DNA of 64,000 bases from Chinchilla lanigera (GCF_000276665.1 NW_004955477.1:2992132-3056131); one strand, 5' to 3'; positions 33,691 to 45,262 are shown, numbered from the stretch's first letter. The notes: generated from the letters alone by a model not told the origin. Numbers and translations are program-made.

Positions 33691-35551
33691 CTGAAAATTC
33701 GAAAATGTTATTGGGCTCGCGCATTCTATCAGTAGTCACAAAGCCAGCATTGAGTGCTAAATAAACAAATCTCAAGAGAAATAACCCTTTTCTCTGCCAT
33801 TAATCATACCCAGGAACACCTGATTCAGGACCCAACATTCTAGCCCGAGAAAGCTCATTTCTCTACCTGCTCATTCACACAACACCTGCATCCCCAACCT
33901 GGAAACTGACAGTAAACACAAGATCGCACTTCCTTCAACAAGCAAGTCTCTCACCCTGTCATATTCACCCCTCCTTCCTCTTCCTCCCCTCCAACAAACC
34001 ATGCTCAAGTCTTGAGTGAAGGACAGTGATCTGTCACATTTACCTCTGACTGCTCCACAGAATGGGGCCGCGGTTCCTCAGTGCAGAGGGGATACTTCGA
34101 GCAGGGCAGAACTCCCACTGGCCAGACTTCTATTACTTCGATCTCCCCAGGCAGGTATTAGAGGGGCAAGAACAGCCCTGATTTCCCCCACTTTGCATCC
34201 TATCCTTTCACAAGTCTGCTGCAGGGATTGATGCCAGCACACACTTCAGGAAACTTCCAACATCAAAGACCTCAAAAAGTTTTCACCAGCTACAAAAGGA
34301 TTTACCAAGTACAAAGGGATCCCGCAATACTGGCAAAACAAATCACAACACTGCAGCATTTCAGGCTTGCACCAGCATGGGAGAAGGGGGAAATCTGGGT
34401 TCACGGTCCACTACCTAAACCACAGGTCCACCAGAAGGCCTAAGTACTGATAAGTGGGGCTGAGTGTCTAGTTCTTTGCATTTAAAATGGGAACCTCAGT
34501 CCAGTCCTAAGGGTCTTGGGAAGAGGGAAGGGCCACAGCCTGTTTCCCAGCACAGCATCCAAGCCCTATGGGCAGTAGTGACGCAAGTGGTAGCATTCAC
34601 CAGGGTCTGCAGGGCAGCAGCCACACCCACCCTCCTGAAGTTCACTATGAACCATCTCTCTCCTAAGGAGGCCCTGTAGTAGGAGACCCACTCTGGCAGG
34701 GAGCCCCAGAATGCACAGGCAGGATTCTGTCACATGGGTGCCAGAGTGAAAATTGAGACCTTCTGTCTTGTTCTGTTCCTCCCAACTTTGATTAGAACCA
34801 GCAGCCAGGGTAGGCGGGAGATGGAGACACCACTAACACAGTGGAAAACCAAACCCACCAGGAGCAGTGCTGGAAGGGGCCAGCTGAAACTCTAAAAGCA
34901 AGCAGGGGATGGGAGTGGGTGGTTGGTCTAGTCTGACTGAGGAAGCCATGCTAAGGTTTTGAGACTGTCAGGAAGAAAGAAACAAGGCTGTATGAACACC
35001 TCCCATTTATTCATGGGAGGCGGAGAGTGGCTCCATGTGCCTGGATTCTGAAGCACAACCTGCATCTTGAAAGCTCAGAAATAAAATCTAAACAAGCAGC
35101 ATGTGTTCCAGCTGGAACTCCTCCTCTCCTCTCCACAGAGAGCTGGCCAAAGCTGCATTGGCATCTTCCCTGGCACCCCTATCTCAGCCTCCTGGCTTTT
35201 TCTCATCTAAAGAGGTCTCCCTACCCCAAATAAAGACCTTGAGAATCTTCCCTTGCTTTGTGGTTTCTGACAATGGCATTAATGCCTCTGGCCTAAAAAC
35301 TTGAGTAGGACTGCTAATCCTAGATAGCCAGACTGACTGCTGGTCAGCTGAAGATAAGCACCCAAAATGCCACAGCTCAGAAGGACCCCAGGAGGCTACA
35401 ATGCTGGGACCTCAGTGGCTTTGGTCAGACACCCCACTATTCCATCATCCATGCCACTAGACCCCAAGGTTTAAATATTTGTTTCTAGAGCAAGGCAATA
35501 CTGCGCTTTCCTTTGTGTTTGTCTTGGAAGAAAACTGTCTTGCTTGGTGGT
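33691..35551. other. unique non-coding sequence
   Basis: No gene or named repeat is recognised. A perfect 8-bp inverted repeat, cctcccat and atgggagg with a 6-base loop, occurs at 34999-35020. Several 60-70 codon plus-strand frames (34016-34679) have no resemblance to known proteins. Confidence 0.4.
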
Positions 35552-35938
35552 TGCTATGGTTTGTGTCTAGATGCCCCCCAACCCCCGCAAAGGCTCATGC
35601 AGTCATGGGAGGCAGGCTTTTCAGAGGTGGCTGAATCTAGAGTTTGAGACTGATTCATTGTCCAAGGCTGGGATCACGGATGAGAGTGAGTCAACATCTG
35701 CCCTAAGGAGGGCAGCCTGCATACATTGTAAGGTACAGAAAGTCTTGTCTCCTCTGTTGCTTTTGCTGTCTTCCTCCACCATGAACTGTTGCTGCTCTGC
35801 CATGTGCCACCCTGCCTTGGAGCCAGCCAATGAGAGGTCTGTAGAAACCTCTACAAATTGTGAGCTAAATAAAGCTTTCCTCCTTTAACCTTGTGTGTCG
35901 GGTATTTTGTCTCAACAACTAGAAAAGTAACTAAGACA
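35552..35938 (+). mobile_element. MaLR solo LTR (MT-like), copy 3
   Basis: Starts 'tgctatggtttgtgtctag', contains 'cagaggtggctgaatctag', 'ccaccatgaactgttgctg' and 'gccaccctgccttggagcc', has AATAAA in 'gagctaaataaagctttcc', and ends 'aaaagtaactaagaca'. It is the best preserved of the four related copies here. Confidence 0.85.
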
Positions 35939-35954
35939 GTGTTGCAGTAACTAC

Positions 35955-36199
35955 GACAGCACTGTGGGAGGCTGGGATAGGACTGCAAGTTTGAGCCCAG
36001 CCTGGGCAACTTAGTAAACTTAAAAATAACAAAAGAGGGGTCAAGGATTTAGATCAGTGGCACAGCGCCTGCCTGGCAAGCACGAGGTCGTGAGTTCGAT
36101 TCCCAGTACCAGAAAAATCAAACAAACAAACAAACATAACAAAAGACGTAGCTCAGCGCAAAGGCCCTGTGTTTAATTCCCAGTATTGACAGGGGAAAA
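35955..36199 (+). mobile_element. B1-dID composite SINE split by an ID insertion
   Basis: The B1 half ('cagcactgtgggaggctgg', 'gagcccagcctgggcaac', 'ttagtaaacttaaaaataac') is followed, after the ID at 36037-36135, by the dID half 'gacgtagctcagcgcaaagg', 'ccctgtgtttaattcccag'. The 5' end of B1 is lost. The interruption falls in the A-rich linker between the arms. Confidence 0.88.
36037..36135 (+). mobile_element. young ID SINE nested in a B1-dID
   Basis: 'ggggtcaaggatttagatc', 'cgcctgcctggcaagcacg', 'gagttcgattcccagtacc' and a caaacaaa tail make a full ID. The repeat ataacaaaaga is identical at 36026-36036 and 36136-36146, showing insertion into the linker of the host SINE. Confidence 0.93.
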
Positions 36200-37296
36200 A
36201 AAGATCTGCTTTGCCAGAAACAGGTTGAAGGCCCAATAATGAGGTATATGACTTTACCTGGCACCACTGGCTTGTTAAAGCCACACAGCAGATGGTCAGC
36301 ACAGCTTAGTTCCAACTGGCAGATCACACCAAGGCCTTTCACATCACCAAGTATACAAGTGACCAGCACTCTATCACCCTTCAGATTGCCGCTTCCAGGG
36401 GCCTTCTTAGACAGATCAAGCTTCTACATGGTTATTGCACTCTGTCGAAAAATGCAGTGTGCACACACAGCCAGAGGCACTGTCACGTCATGTGCTTCCA
36501 AAACCACAGCTGCCACTATTACACCATCATTTTATATAAGAGAAGCTAAGGGCCTTGATTTGACTTCCACTGTTTATAGATTATTTAACCAAAAGCACTT
36601 CCTCCCAATACTTTTGTTAAAATTACAAGATAATTGGACAGTACTGCAAGTATTAATGCTTCATGACAAAATGATACAAGAAATACCATGATGGAGGCCA
36701 AGTGATGAGCAACTCACTCTGGTTCCAGCAGAAGCCAGCAAGCATATGGCACACTGGGTTTTCATTGTAATAGTAACAACACATAGAAAAGGTAGTAAAA
36801 GAAGAATGAGAAGCCACAGCTATAGTTTTAGCAGGTCATTATTCATTATTAATGACAAAATGAGCCTCCTTCGGAGGAGAAAGCTGAAATATTCAATATG
36901 AAGTTTTCACAGAAGGCCACACACCAAAATACCAAGTCTGGTACAAGACAAATATACAATGCTTTTAAATTAGGATATGCTCAAAAATATAAAGATGACA
37001 AAAATGACATTAAATGGTTCTCGTGCTTCACAAGCTTGCCATGCTAAGGCAATGACTTTGAAGGAGCTGTGGGTTTTAATCTACTTCCTTCTCCTCTGGC
37101 CACATTAAAAAAAAATCCATCTACTTCAGTGTTCTCAACAGGTTAAGCTCCTTGGTTAAAATCAATATTTGATCCTTCCTTTGGCCACAATCCAAGCAGC
37201 CAAAATATTGCTATGGAGTGACCACAGGCCAAACTGAGGGTGTGGATGCTGGCAGAGTGGGGTACAACATACTGGGCATTGCTACATGCCATAGCT
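36200..37296. other. unique sequence, AT-rich and repeat-free in the right half
   Basis: No exon or named repeat is recognised. The part from about 36520 to 37180 is AT-rich ('ttgttaaaattacaagataat') and could include conserved non-coding DNA. The 150-codon frame at 36239-36691 (+) begins with an ATG but has no recognisable domain. Confidence 0.35.
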
Positions 37297-37377
37297 CAAT
37301 GATGGCGAACTTTTTAGAGCTTACAATGATAACAAACAGCCAGCTGCCGCACTCGGGCCTTAGGTTCACCACCACTG
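37297..37377 (+). mobile_element. possible 81-bp hAT-type miniature element
   Basis: The left end caatgatggcgaac and the reverse complement of the right end, cagtggtggtgaac, match at 11 of 14 positions, begin CA and finish TG like hAT termini. The 8 bases outside are ccatagct and ccatacag (5 of 8 identical), a weak match for an 8-bp target duplication. No coding capacity. Confidence 0.45.
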
Positions 37378-38319
37378 CCATACAGCGTAAGAGGTTTAAG
37401 TGCAAGCACATACTTCCTGGAAACCTGTAAGAACTCCACCCTGAGAGTATCTAGATGAGTGGCAGTGGTGGTGAGGTGTTAGCCCTGGAGCTAGGGTGCA
37501 GCCAGGTTAGCAGTGAGTGTGGGCTATAGATATCATATGACTATCACAGCACAGTGACTATGCTCCAACAATGGCCAATACCAATATGAGAGTCTCTTAA
37601 ACCCTTGCAAAGTGCTAGCCAAAACTCTTACTCCAAAAAGTATTCCTAAATCACAGAAGGGCTGGGAGGTACCATGCAGTGCTCTGTGCTGGAGCACACT
37701 TGGTGCTCAGGAAGCTCAGGAAGCATATGTAACAGGAAATGTGTTCCAATTTCATTCTGATATTGGATAGATTTTGTAGAATATTAACTCTTCTTATTGA
37801 GGTGGAAACCCATACTAAACAAAATCCTGGAGTGGCCTCAATTATTAGGTTGAATCAAATAAAATGACAATACCATTATTCAAACCTTTTTGACATATAT
37901 AAGGTCCACTTCATCCTCATCTTTAGAGGGAATGACTTTCCAACCCCAAAATGAATATGCATAAACACACCATGCTTCCCTCTGAAGTTCTGGCTCTCCA
38001 GCTGAGGTATTCCCCTGAGGGAGGTAAAGCACAGAATTCCTTCTCAGCAAGACTACTCAGACACTGTCACTGCCAGTACCTAGGCACAGAACTCACCACC
38101 AGTGGAAACCATGAACGAACCTACTGGTAACATCTTCAGTACCAGCAAAACATAGCAACTAACACGATGAAACTGCAGGTCTATGGTGACTGTGCTTGAA
38201 AATTCAAGACAGATCCTAGCATGGAGGTCTCTCTGGGAGAAGGGGTGAGAGCTAGAAAAGAAATACATATTCGCCTTGAAAAGCAGAACTAAATGAGTAA
38301 GATTGAAAGTGGTTGTCAT
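37378..38319. other. unique non-coding sequence
   Basis: No named repeat or gene is recognised. Confidence 0.4.
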
Positions 38320-38712
38320 GATGTGTTACTTTCTTGTCTCTGTAACACAATATCCCACACACCCACAACTTAAAGGAAAAAAGTTTATTTTGGCTTACAA
38401 TTTTCAAAAGTTTCAGCCCACAGTCAGGTGGCTCCAGGCAAGGCAGCATGGCAGAGGAGAAGCAGCTCGGGGGCAGGGCAGCAGGAAGGAGAGTGAAGGG
38501 AGGAGCAGGAAGAGATAAGCCATTACAGGTCACGCCCCCAATGACCCATCTCTTCCCACCAGATCCCACTTCCAAAACAGCAAGTCAGCTATAAACTCAA
38601 TAGAAGACTAATCCACTGATGATTAGCATGCCCTCATGATTGAATCACCTTCTAAAAGCCCTACCTATGAGCCTATGAGACTTTGGGGGCTCATCTAGAT
38701 ATAAACAACAGC
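38320..38712 (-). mobile_element. MaLR solo LTR (MT-like), copy 4, antisense
   Basis: Reversed, it shows 'agtctcataggctcatagg', 'tctgccatgctgccttgcc', 'tggagccacctgactgtgg', an AATAAA signal in 'agccaaaataaactttttt', and the terminal 'gtaacacatcatgaca'. The block order matches copies 1 to 3. The minus-strand open frame at 38252-38575 lies on this LTR and is not a gene. Confidence 0.8.
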
Positions 38713-38867
38713 ACATGACTTCATGTTGCTCTCAAGAAGGCTGAATAAAACTTCTAGCCTCTCCTCCGCCCAGATGCTAAAATCCTTAACTGAGCCAGGA
38801 TTATCATGCAGCTCCTCTGATGGTAAATAATGGGATATGAATGCCAGGCTCCACTGTGGTGTCATGT

Positions 38868-39025
38868 TTTTGTTTTGTTTTGTTTTGAGACAGTCTCAAC
38901 TATGTAGACCAGACTGACCTTGAACGCACTCTGTAGCCCAGGCTGACCTCGAACTTGCAGTGATCCTCTTGCATCAGCCTCCTGAGTGCTGAGATTACAG
39001 GCGTGCGCTACCACGCCTGTCTACC
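38868..39025 (-). mobile_element. B1 SINE, antisense, with 29-bp internal duplication
   Basis: After 'gttttgttttgttttgagac', two adjacent 29-base units begin tatgtagaccagactgacc and tctgtagcccaggctgacc; then 'tcctgagtgctgagattac' and 'gcgctaccacgcctg'. The exact 29-base spacing is the internal duplication known from mouse-related rodent B1 and bears on which rodent this is. Confidence 0.93.
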
Positions 39026-39784
39026 ATTTCTTGTCCCACAAACCTTGGCAAAGTGTTTATGAAAAAGTATTTGTATTTCCACACCAAATTAAATCTACAA
39101 AGTGTGTGTGCGGAGGGGGGATGGTCATGAGGACCATTTCAGCTTACCTATTCAATTTGTAAGGACGGCTCCCTTCCACATGACCAGAGAAAAGAGGCTA
39201 CTTGCTCAAGGTCATAAGGCTGGTGAGCCTTGTGCAGGCACAGGTGTGGGCCTGCCACTCAGGAAGCCAAGCCTGAGGCCATGATGGTAAACCTGACCTT
39301 CCTCCCCACCTCAGTTAGTCCTCTCTTTACATTAAGTAAACTGATAAGTAAGTAGCTCACACTTCTTGCTTGAATGATGTTCTAGTTTAAGGAGAAAAAT
39401 TTTCCTCCAAAGGTCAGAAATCAATCCCATCAGAGAAGTTGCCACTTTGAGCTTGAATCAAGACCCATGTTTTGTGCAAAATGGCTGAAAGGCTGCTGAA
39501 TCTAACCAAACTCAGAACCCTGAACCTTGCAGCAAGCACAGGACTGAATGGGTCTTAGTCAATATTCCCTCCCCACACCTCAAGTAAGCGTAAACAGAGT
39601 TGAATGTTCTCCCCTGCCTATACCCATATTCCCAATCAGCTCCCCCAGCAAAATCATTATATGTGCGAGACATCCCAGAGGTTGGCAACACCAAAGATCT
39701 AAGCTGATTATCACCAGAAAGCAAGCTACTTTCTTTCAAAAACATCCATCTACCCTTTTACAAGGGATTGGGGTGGCATGAGAC
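39026..39784. other. unique sequence with a MIR-like fragment
   Basis: Around 39180-39290, 'gaggctacttgctcaaggtc' and 'ataaggctggtgagcc' match the core of a MIR element. The rest holds no gene or repeat that I recognise. Confidence 0.45.
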
Positions 39785-40910
39785 CATCTCCTTATTTTTT
39801 ATTCTTTTTAATTAATACACCCAGATGACCTAATACTATTTCCCATCCTGACTTGAGTTTCCTTGTAGTATAATTTCTGTTGACTTATCTCTATAGCAGC
39901 AGCAGCAGCAGCAGCAGCAGGAATCACTTTATACAGAGCTGTATTACTTCAGAGTTAATTACATGTATTTTGCTTTTGATAAATGAAAATACCAGATGCA
40001 ATTAATTGAAAGACAATCAATATGATCCTGCTATTAGACATCCAAGTGAAACATCCAGAGGCTGCTGGCAATCCATAGTCATCAACTAATTGAAAATATA
40101 TTCCAAAGGGGACTTTAGAAAACTGAACTTTTACCTGGAGATATTTTACAATAACTCACCAATATTAATCTGTCCACAAACTACGGTTCACACGATGGGC
40201 TGTCCGTCTTTTTAAGGGGATACAGCTTCATTGGTTCAAATCCTCTAAGGTGATGAAACCCTGAAAGTGAAATGAATCCAGTCAGTGAAGTTGAAGCAGT
40301 GATTTTGTTTACATCTAGCCATCCTTTGATTGTATTTTTCCAATGCTTTCGACTCTAAGCTACCAGAGGTTATTAAATGGTTTCATTAAAAATACTATTT
40401 GTCTTGCTGTAGTCACACACCTGATCAAATTAAACAGTAGAGCACCAGAACAAATGAACCCTTTCCATCTATTCTGACAGCAAACCAAGTGTGCAAAACC
40501 AAAAGGTGATATTGTGTCATCACCGTGAAAATGTCATTTAGCTTTCTTTACATCTCCAAGTAGCAAGCAAAGGGACCAAACAATCAATACCATCAAACAG
40601 AAAGTATGATCATCTGTTGAGAAATATGCAATATAAAGTGCAATTCATAAGCCCATGGTTTCTAAGTGCTATTAGCATAAATGCTGACAACTGTTAATCT
40701 ACTGTAAGTCTGATGAACGGGTGCAGTTGTCCATTAATAGAAGGGCATTTTAACTTACTACAGAAATTGATTACTCAGTTAAGAATTCAATCCTAATGTT
40801 CAATAAAATTGCACTTTCTTGGCAAATGCAATATGAAATGAGGTGACGCATTAAACAGCACTCACATTTATTTTACTGTGCATGGACTAGAGAGGAAATG
40901 TATGGCACCA
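39785..40910. promoter_or_regulatory. 1.1-kb AT-rich repeat-free block, candidate regulatory DNA (unproven)
   Basis: No mobile element is visible. AT-rich words such as 'agagttaattacatg' (near 39952), 'gcaattaattgaaag' (near 39999) and 'agcataaatgctgac' recur. The only simple repeat is the AGC run at 39895-39920. Stop codons close every frame. It resembles the conserved deserts around developmental genes, but this is inference from composition. Confidence 0.33.
39895..39920 (+). repeat. (AGC)n microsatellite, about 8.5 units
   Basis: Perfect AGC repetition over 26 bases inside the AT-rich repeat-free block. No open frame of useful length runs through it, so it does not encode a glutamine or serine tract. 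Confidence 0.95.
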
Positions 40911-41465
40911 TCCATGTCATCAGAATCACCTACATACCCAGGGCTGGATGAGGGTTGGACAGTAAGTTGCTTCTTCTGTGGCTGACAGAAAAGGCCAAGC
41001 ACAGCCAGGTGTCTTTCTCTGGCTTTTGGAAGGAGATAGACTTTTGCTACTGGACTTGCTATGCAACTGGAGGATCTACAGGAAAGTAACCTTTCTCCAG
41101 CTCAGTGACAAAGTGGGGAGGTACACTTTGCAGACATGAATTCCAGCTCTGACTGTTCTCAATCCCACTTTTCACAAAGATTCAGTTAATTAATATACAA
41201 AAAGACACGACGTCACTGTAACCAGCTTCCCATCTACTCTATATTTTCCCAACCATTCAGATCTGAGGAAGCTGTAGATCCCTAATAATTTCTCATTTAA
41301 AACAAAGGGAAATCTTTTAGATCCAGTTGTGAGACACTCCCCTTGCATGATTATTTAGCAAGTCACAAAGAAGGACCACTGAGCCTCCCAAGCCCTCCAT
41401 CCTCATTCAACAGAAAACTACAGTCCTGTCTGTGTTCTCACTAAACACTTCATTTAACAGAAGAG
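40911..41465. other. unique non-coding sequence
   Basis: No repeat or exon is recognised. Confidence 0.4.
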
Positions 41466-41680
41466 AGTGGGCCGCGTATGGTGGCGCACGCCACTAATCC
41501 CAGCACTTGGGAGGCTGAGGCAGGAAGATCATTGCACGTTTGAGGCCAGCCTGGGCTACAAAGTGAGCTCAAGGCCAGCCTGAACAGCATAGTGAAACCC
41601 TGCCTCAAAAGAAAGAGGGAGGGAAGGGGAGGGGAGAGGAGAGGAGAGGAGAGGAGAAAACAACAACAACAACAAAAACA
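41466..41680 (+). mobile_element. B1 SINE with extended purine and CAA tail
   Basis: 'gccgcgtatggtggcgcacg', 'cccagcacttgggaggctg', then a duplicated 'aggccagcctgggctac' and 'aggccagcctgaacagc' block, 'gtgaaaccctgcctcaaaag'. The tail grew into gggga/ggaga repeats (about 41617-41657) and then a short caa run. CpGs in the head suggest a fairly young copy. Confidence 0.92.
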
Positions 41681-41896
41681 CACCAGAACAGAGTTTTGGA
41701 ATCTGACAATGAACTTCTATTTCACAACTAGAATCCAAGGCAGGAAGGATCCTGAAGAACTAGCCCTTGTGTAAAATGGTATATAGTATTAGATATAACC
41801 TATTAAGTTTCCCCCATGCAGTGAACATCATCTCTGTATTAATACCTAATTCAAGGTAAGTGTTATCCAAATACTTGGGTACACTTGTTATACTGT

Positions 41897-42083
41897 ACTT
41901 TTTTCCCTGCTTGAGTACTGGAAATTGAGTCCAGGGTCTATGCACTGAGCTACATCCCCAGCCGTTTTTATTTTTATTTGAGACAGGCTCTTAAGTTTCC
42001 CAGGTTATGCTTGAACTTGCAATCCTCCTACTTCAGGTTTCTGGAGTACTGGGATTACAGGTGTGCAACACCATGCCCAGTTT
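41897..42083 (-). mobile_element. B1-dID composite SINE, antisense
   Basis: From left to right: reversed dID half ('gagtactggaaattgagtcc', 'gagctacatccccagcc'), a T-rich linker, then reversed B1 half ('tttgagacaggctcttaag', 'ctggagtactgggattacag', 'aacaccatgcccag'). Both arms are complete. Confidence 0.9.
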
Positions 42084-42159
42084 ATACTTTCTTTAAAATC
42101 ATATTTCCCAATTGTTGAACTGATTTTATATTCATTGTCCCCTCCTCCCAGTAATGTTC

Positions 42160-42222
42160 AAGATGAGATTGGCTCAATCTACAAATGTTGAACCCGCGGA
42201 TATGAAGGGTCTGTCAGTTGTA
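42160..42222 (-). mobile_element. Tigger-type DNA transposon end, tentative
   Basis: 'gattggctcaatctac', 'gttgaacccgcggatatg' and 'aagggtctgtcagttgtact' resemble the terminal part of pogo/Tigger elements. Only about 60 bases are recognisable, and the orientation is uncertain. Confidence 0.5.
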
Positions 42223-43529
42223 CTCAGGCGAAGGGTAACCTCTGCAGCCGAGATTATCACAAATCCAAGGTCAAGAGGTAATGCAGTGCAACCCTGCAGC
42301 ACATAGCGCTGACTCTCCAATTAAGGAAGGTGGATACAACGTAGACATCCCTACATGCAAGGAAGGGAGGGACATGCATACCGTTTTGATAGACCTAAAC
42401 CTCTAACAACAAGCACCTACTACCACAGCCAAAGAAAATCTTTTTGAAGAGGCAAAATTTCTCTGATGAACTCCTACTCAATCTTCAAAATGCAAAGCTA
42501 TCTTCTGAAATAGCTCTCTTGCTCTGAGTGTTGGGCTGCTATACACCTTGTATGCCTCTAAGTCTTTAAATGTTAAAACACTTTGCGTTTTGTTCATCTC
42601 TGGGACATAATAAAAGGACATCAAACACTTAGCTGCCTCACAATGTATATTCCTTGTGTAGTCTTGCTGGTCCAAGTTTGCTGTGAGCTTCCTGGTTCTA
42701 TTTCCAATGCTTTGTATACAGGACAGGGGTAGATAGAGAACACATGAATGTCTACCTAACGTAAGTGGCGGGTACAGGGTCTGAGATACTGCACAGTAAA
42801 ATTAATCAGATGGGAAACAGACAACTCTGCCTTGCAGAAGGCTTCATAGAGGAGGTGACATTTCGTGGAATTTCAAGCTGGGGAATTCGGAAGCGCCTGC
42901 TGACAGCGGAGTGAGCAGTGACAGCTTATTTAGCGGATTAAGAACATGAAAAGGCAGGGAAGACTGTCAGAATCTTGAAAGCAAGTGCCTATTGTTACTT
43001 GAAGGTCGAAAGAAGTACTTAAAAAGACTGGAGCTACAGAAAATGAAAAACTCAAAAATACTTGTTCTAGCAGATACCTGCTGACAGAACAGCATGGACT
43101 GGTGCCCCAGGATTCGCCAGGGGAAACTGTTTTGGCAGGATCTCTCTAAGAACTTCAAGGAGTATACAACCAGACACAGAAATGACACAGCTGATTAAGA
43201 TCACCACTGTTCATGACCCTGCAACCACAGGTGCCTAGGCCGCCCAGTAAGTACAGTACGTGCCAGTCCGTGAGGGGGATCCTAAGTTCACTTCACTGCT
43301 CCCAGCAGATAGGGGTCCTGTCTGCCTGTGATCAAGCTGGATGAATCCAGTAAACACAACTGGCCAATGTGCCCTGCCCACAGGTGATGATATGAAGGGG
43401 CACCATATGCATCTGGGAGGGCAGGGCAGTAACCAGAGCGAGGACCATTTGGAGCTGGGCTCAGAGTGGCTGGCTGGCCTTTGGCTCTATATACTGACTA
43501 GGACTCCCTCCTTTCGAACTGATCGACTG
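42223..43529. other. unique non-coding sequence
   Basis: No repeat or exon is recognised; the minus-strand frames at 42478-42675 and 42967-43188 have no known motif. Confidence 0.4.
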
Positions 43530-43732
43530 ACTGATGGGAGTAGTACTGGGGACTAAACCCAGGGCCTTCACTCTAGGTTTTTTTGTTTTGCTTTGTTTTG
43601 TTTTTTCTTCCTTTTTTGAGACAGGATCTTGCTGCTAAGTCTATTAAATTGCCAGGCTGGGATCGCACCTGGGATCCTCCTGCCCCAGCCTCACAGCACT
43701 GAGATAACATACATGCAATTCCATACCCAGAT
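43530..43732 (-). mobile_element. B1-dID composite SINE, antisense
   Basis: Left part is the reversed dID arm ('agtactggggactaaaccc', 'agggccttcactctagg'), then T-rich linker with tttgttttg units, then the reversed B1 ('ttttgagacaggatcttgc', 'ttgccaggctgggatcgc', 'tcctgccccagcctcac'). Confidence 0.85.
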
Positions 43733-45164
43733 CTCCCTAAAATTTTAGTTTGTTCTTTTACTAAGTCAGATATAAGAAAACGGCACTCTAGGCATGTAGA
43801 GAATAAATATACTTTTCTGAAAATTCACAAGATTGCATCTTGGGAAATCTGATGAGAGCCCTAGGCAGGTTCTCTAGGGGCTGTGTCCTGACTCACTCCA
43901 GGAGGATGTGTCCTGCCCTCACCTGGACGAAAGCTGTCGGTCAGAAGGGCCTCTGTGCCTCACATGGCTGCAAGAGCCGCCCCTCTATCACTCACTTACA
44001 GACTGAGACCAGGGCAGGCAGGCAACCCAACCTGGGCTCCTGGCCCCACCACCCCACCTCCTGTCAACATCAGTCACTTAACAAAGTGCCTGTTTACCTG
44101 CATTTACACTGCGTAAGTTATTTCTAATGCTGTTTCTGGCATCTAATCTAAAGCGTGCGTGTGCCAGCTACGCTGAACTCTACTTAGATTCTTTGCTCTG
44201 ACTGACTTACATGTCCATCTACTGTCCTCTGGGGACAGTGGGGCTGCTTCACCCAACACTTTGGGATGCCGCGCCTCCTATATGCTCCTCCTATGGTGGG
44301 GCCACACTGGCCAGTGAACTCAACTGCAGCTTGTCTTGGGTGTTTGTTAGGAAGAAATAAAAGGTCTTTAAGATTGGGATAATGTGGACAGAAGCAGGAG
44401 GCCCCTGTACCTGCAGAACCTTAAACGATACCTACTCGTGGCTTCTGTGTGCCCTGCCACCCTGAGACCCTGCCCTACAATGTTTCTCACTATTCCAAAG
44501 GTCCCCAGGAACATTTGCTGTGAAACTGAAAACCAGATAGAAGTCCACACAAACCATCATTTAAGCAATCACAAATTTACCTCAAGCATTCTGGGGAGGG
44601 ACACGGGGAAGAACATGAAGTCAGCAGGAATAGATGCCATGTCTCACTGGCACCCACGGTGCCGCCTGTGACAAGGAGGTGCATCCACCCGTGCAAGCCA
44701 CCGGCCTGATCAATGCTGTTACCCGTGGAGAACGGGACCAAGGACGGCCTACAGCAAGCACTCAGTAATGCCAGTCACTATCAGGCTTGGGTATGACTCC
44801 AGGCTGAGGCTGTTACCTGTCTTCTCTAAGAAATAAATGCATGTCTGCCCAAACTGTGAGATAAAAACACAGTACTCTCACACTGGGGTCATGGAGGAGC
44901 CCACACCCTAAGACCCACTGCCCTCCTCAAGAAAGGGGGCCTGACCCTCATTCTGTGTTAGTAAGGCTGTTCTTGGAAAAACAACCACCAGGGTGCTGTA
45001 GTTCTGCCCCAAGCAAGGGACATACTGGCAGCCAACAACAAGATGTCCATCCATAGTCTTCACTTTCAGAGTATGTCCCACTACCACCACCAGCACCTCG
45101 GCCTCCTTTGAAGCCCCTTCCCCTCTGGACTAGACACACTGTCATCTGTGACCCCAAATTCTAG
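43733..45164. other. unique non-coding sequence
   Basis: No gene is recognised. A short 'cagcaagcactcagtaatgc' piece near 44752 resembles a MIR or L2 tail. Open frames at 43840-44127 and 44384-44671 (+) are unlike any family I know. Confidence 0.4.
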
Positions 45165-45262
45165 TGTTTTCAACAAGAATCTACTGAGCACCTATTAGAT
45201 GCTAGAAACTGTGCTAATCCTGAGATGCAGGAGCAGATGGGGTAGCTGGTCCCCGCCTTAAA
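45165..45262 (+). mobile_element. L2/MIR-type fragment
   Basis: 'tctactgagcacctattag', 'atgctagaaactgtgctaat' and 'gtagctggtccccgcctt' match the widely conserved piece found in L2 3' ends. Family assignment between L2 and MIR is not certain. Confidence 0.55.

Noticed and set aside
34999..35020. 8-bp perfect hairpin as a terminator or microRNA precursor
   Set aside because: An 8-bp stem with a 6-base loop is expected by chance in 64 kb and is too short for a microRNA precursor.
39895..39920. Coding CAG repeat (polyglutamine exon)
   Set aside because: No open frame of useful length includes the repeat; the surroundings are AT-rich and full of stops.
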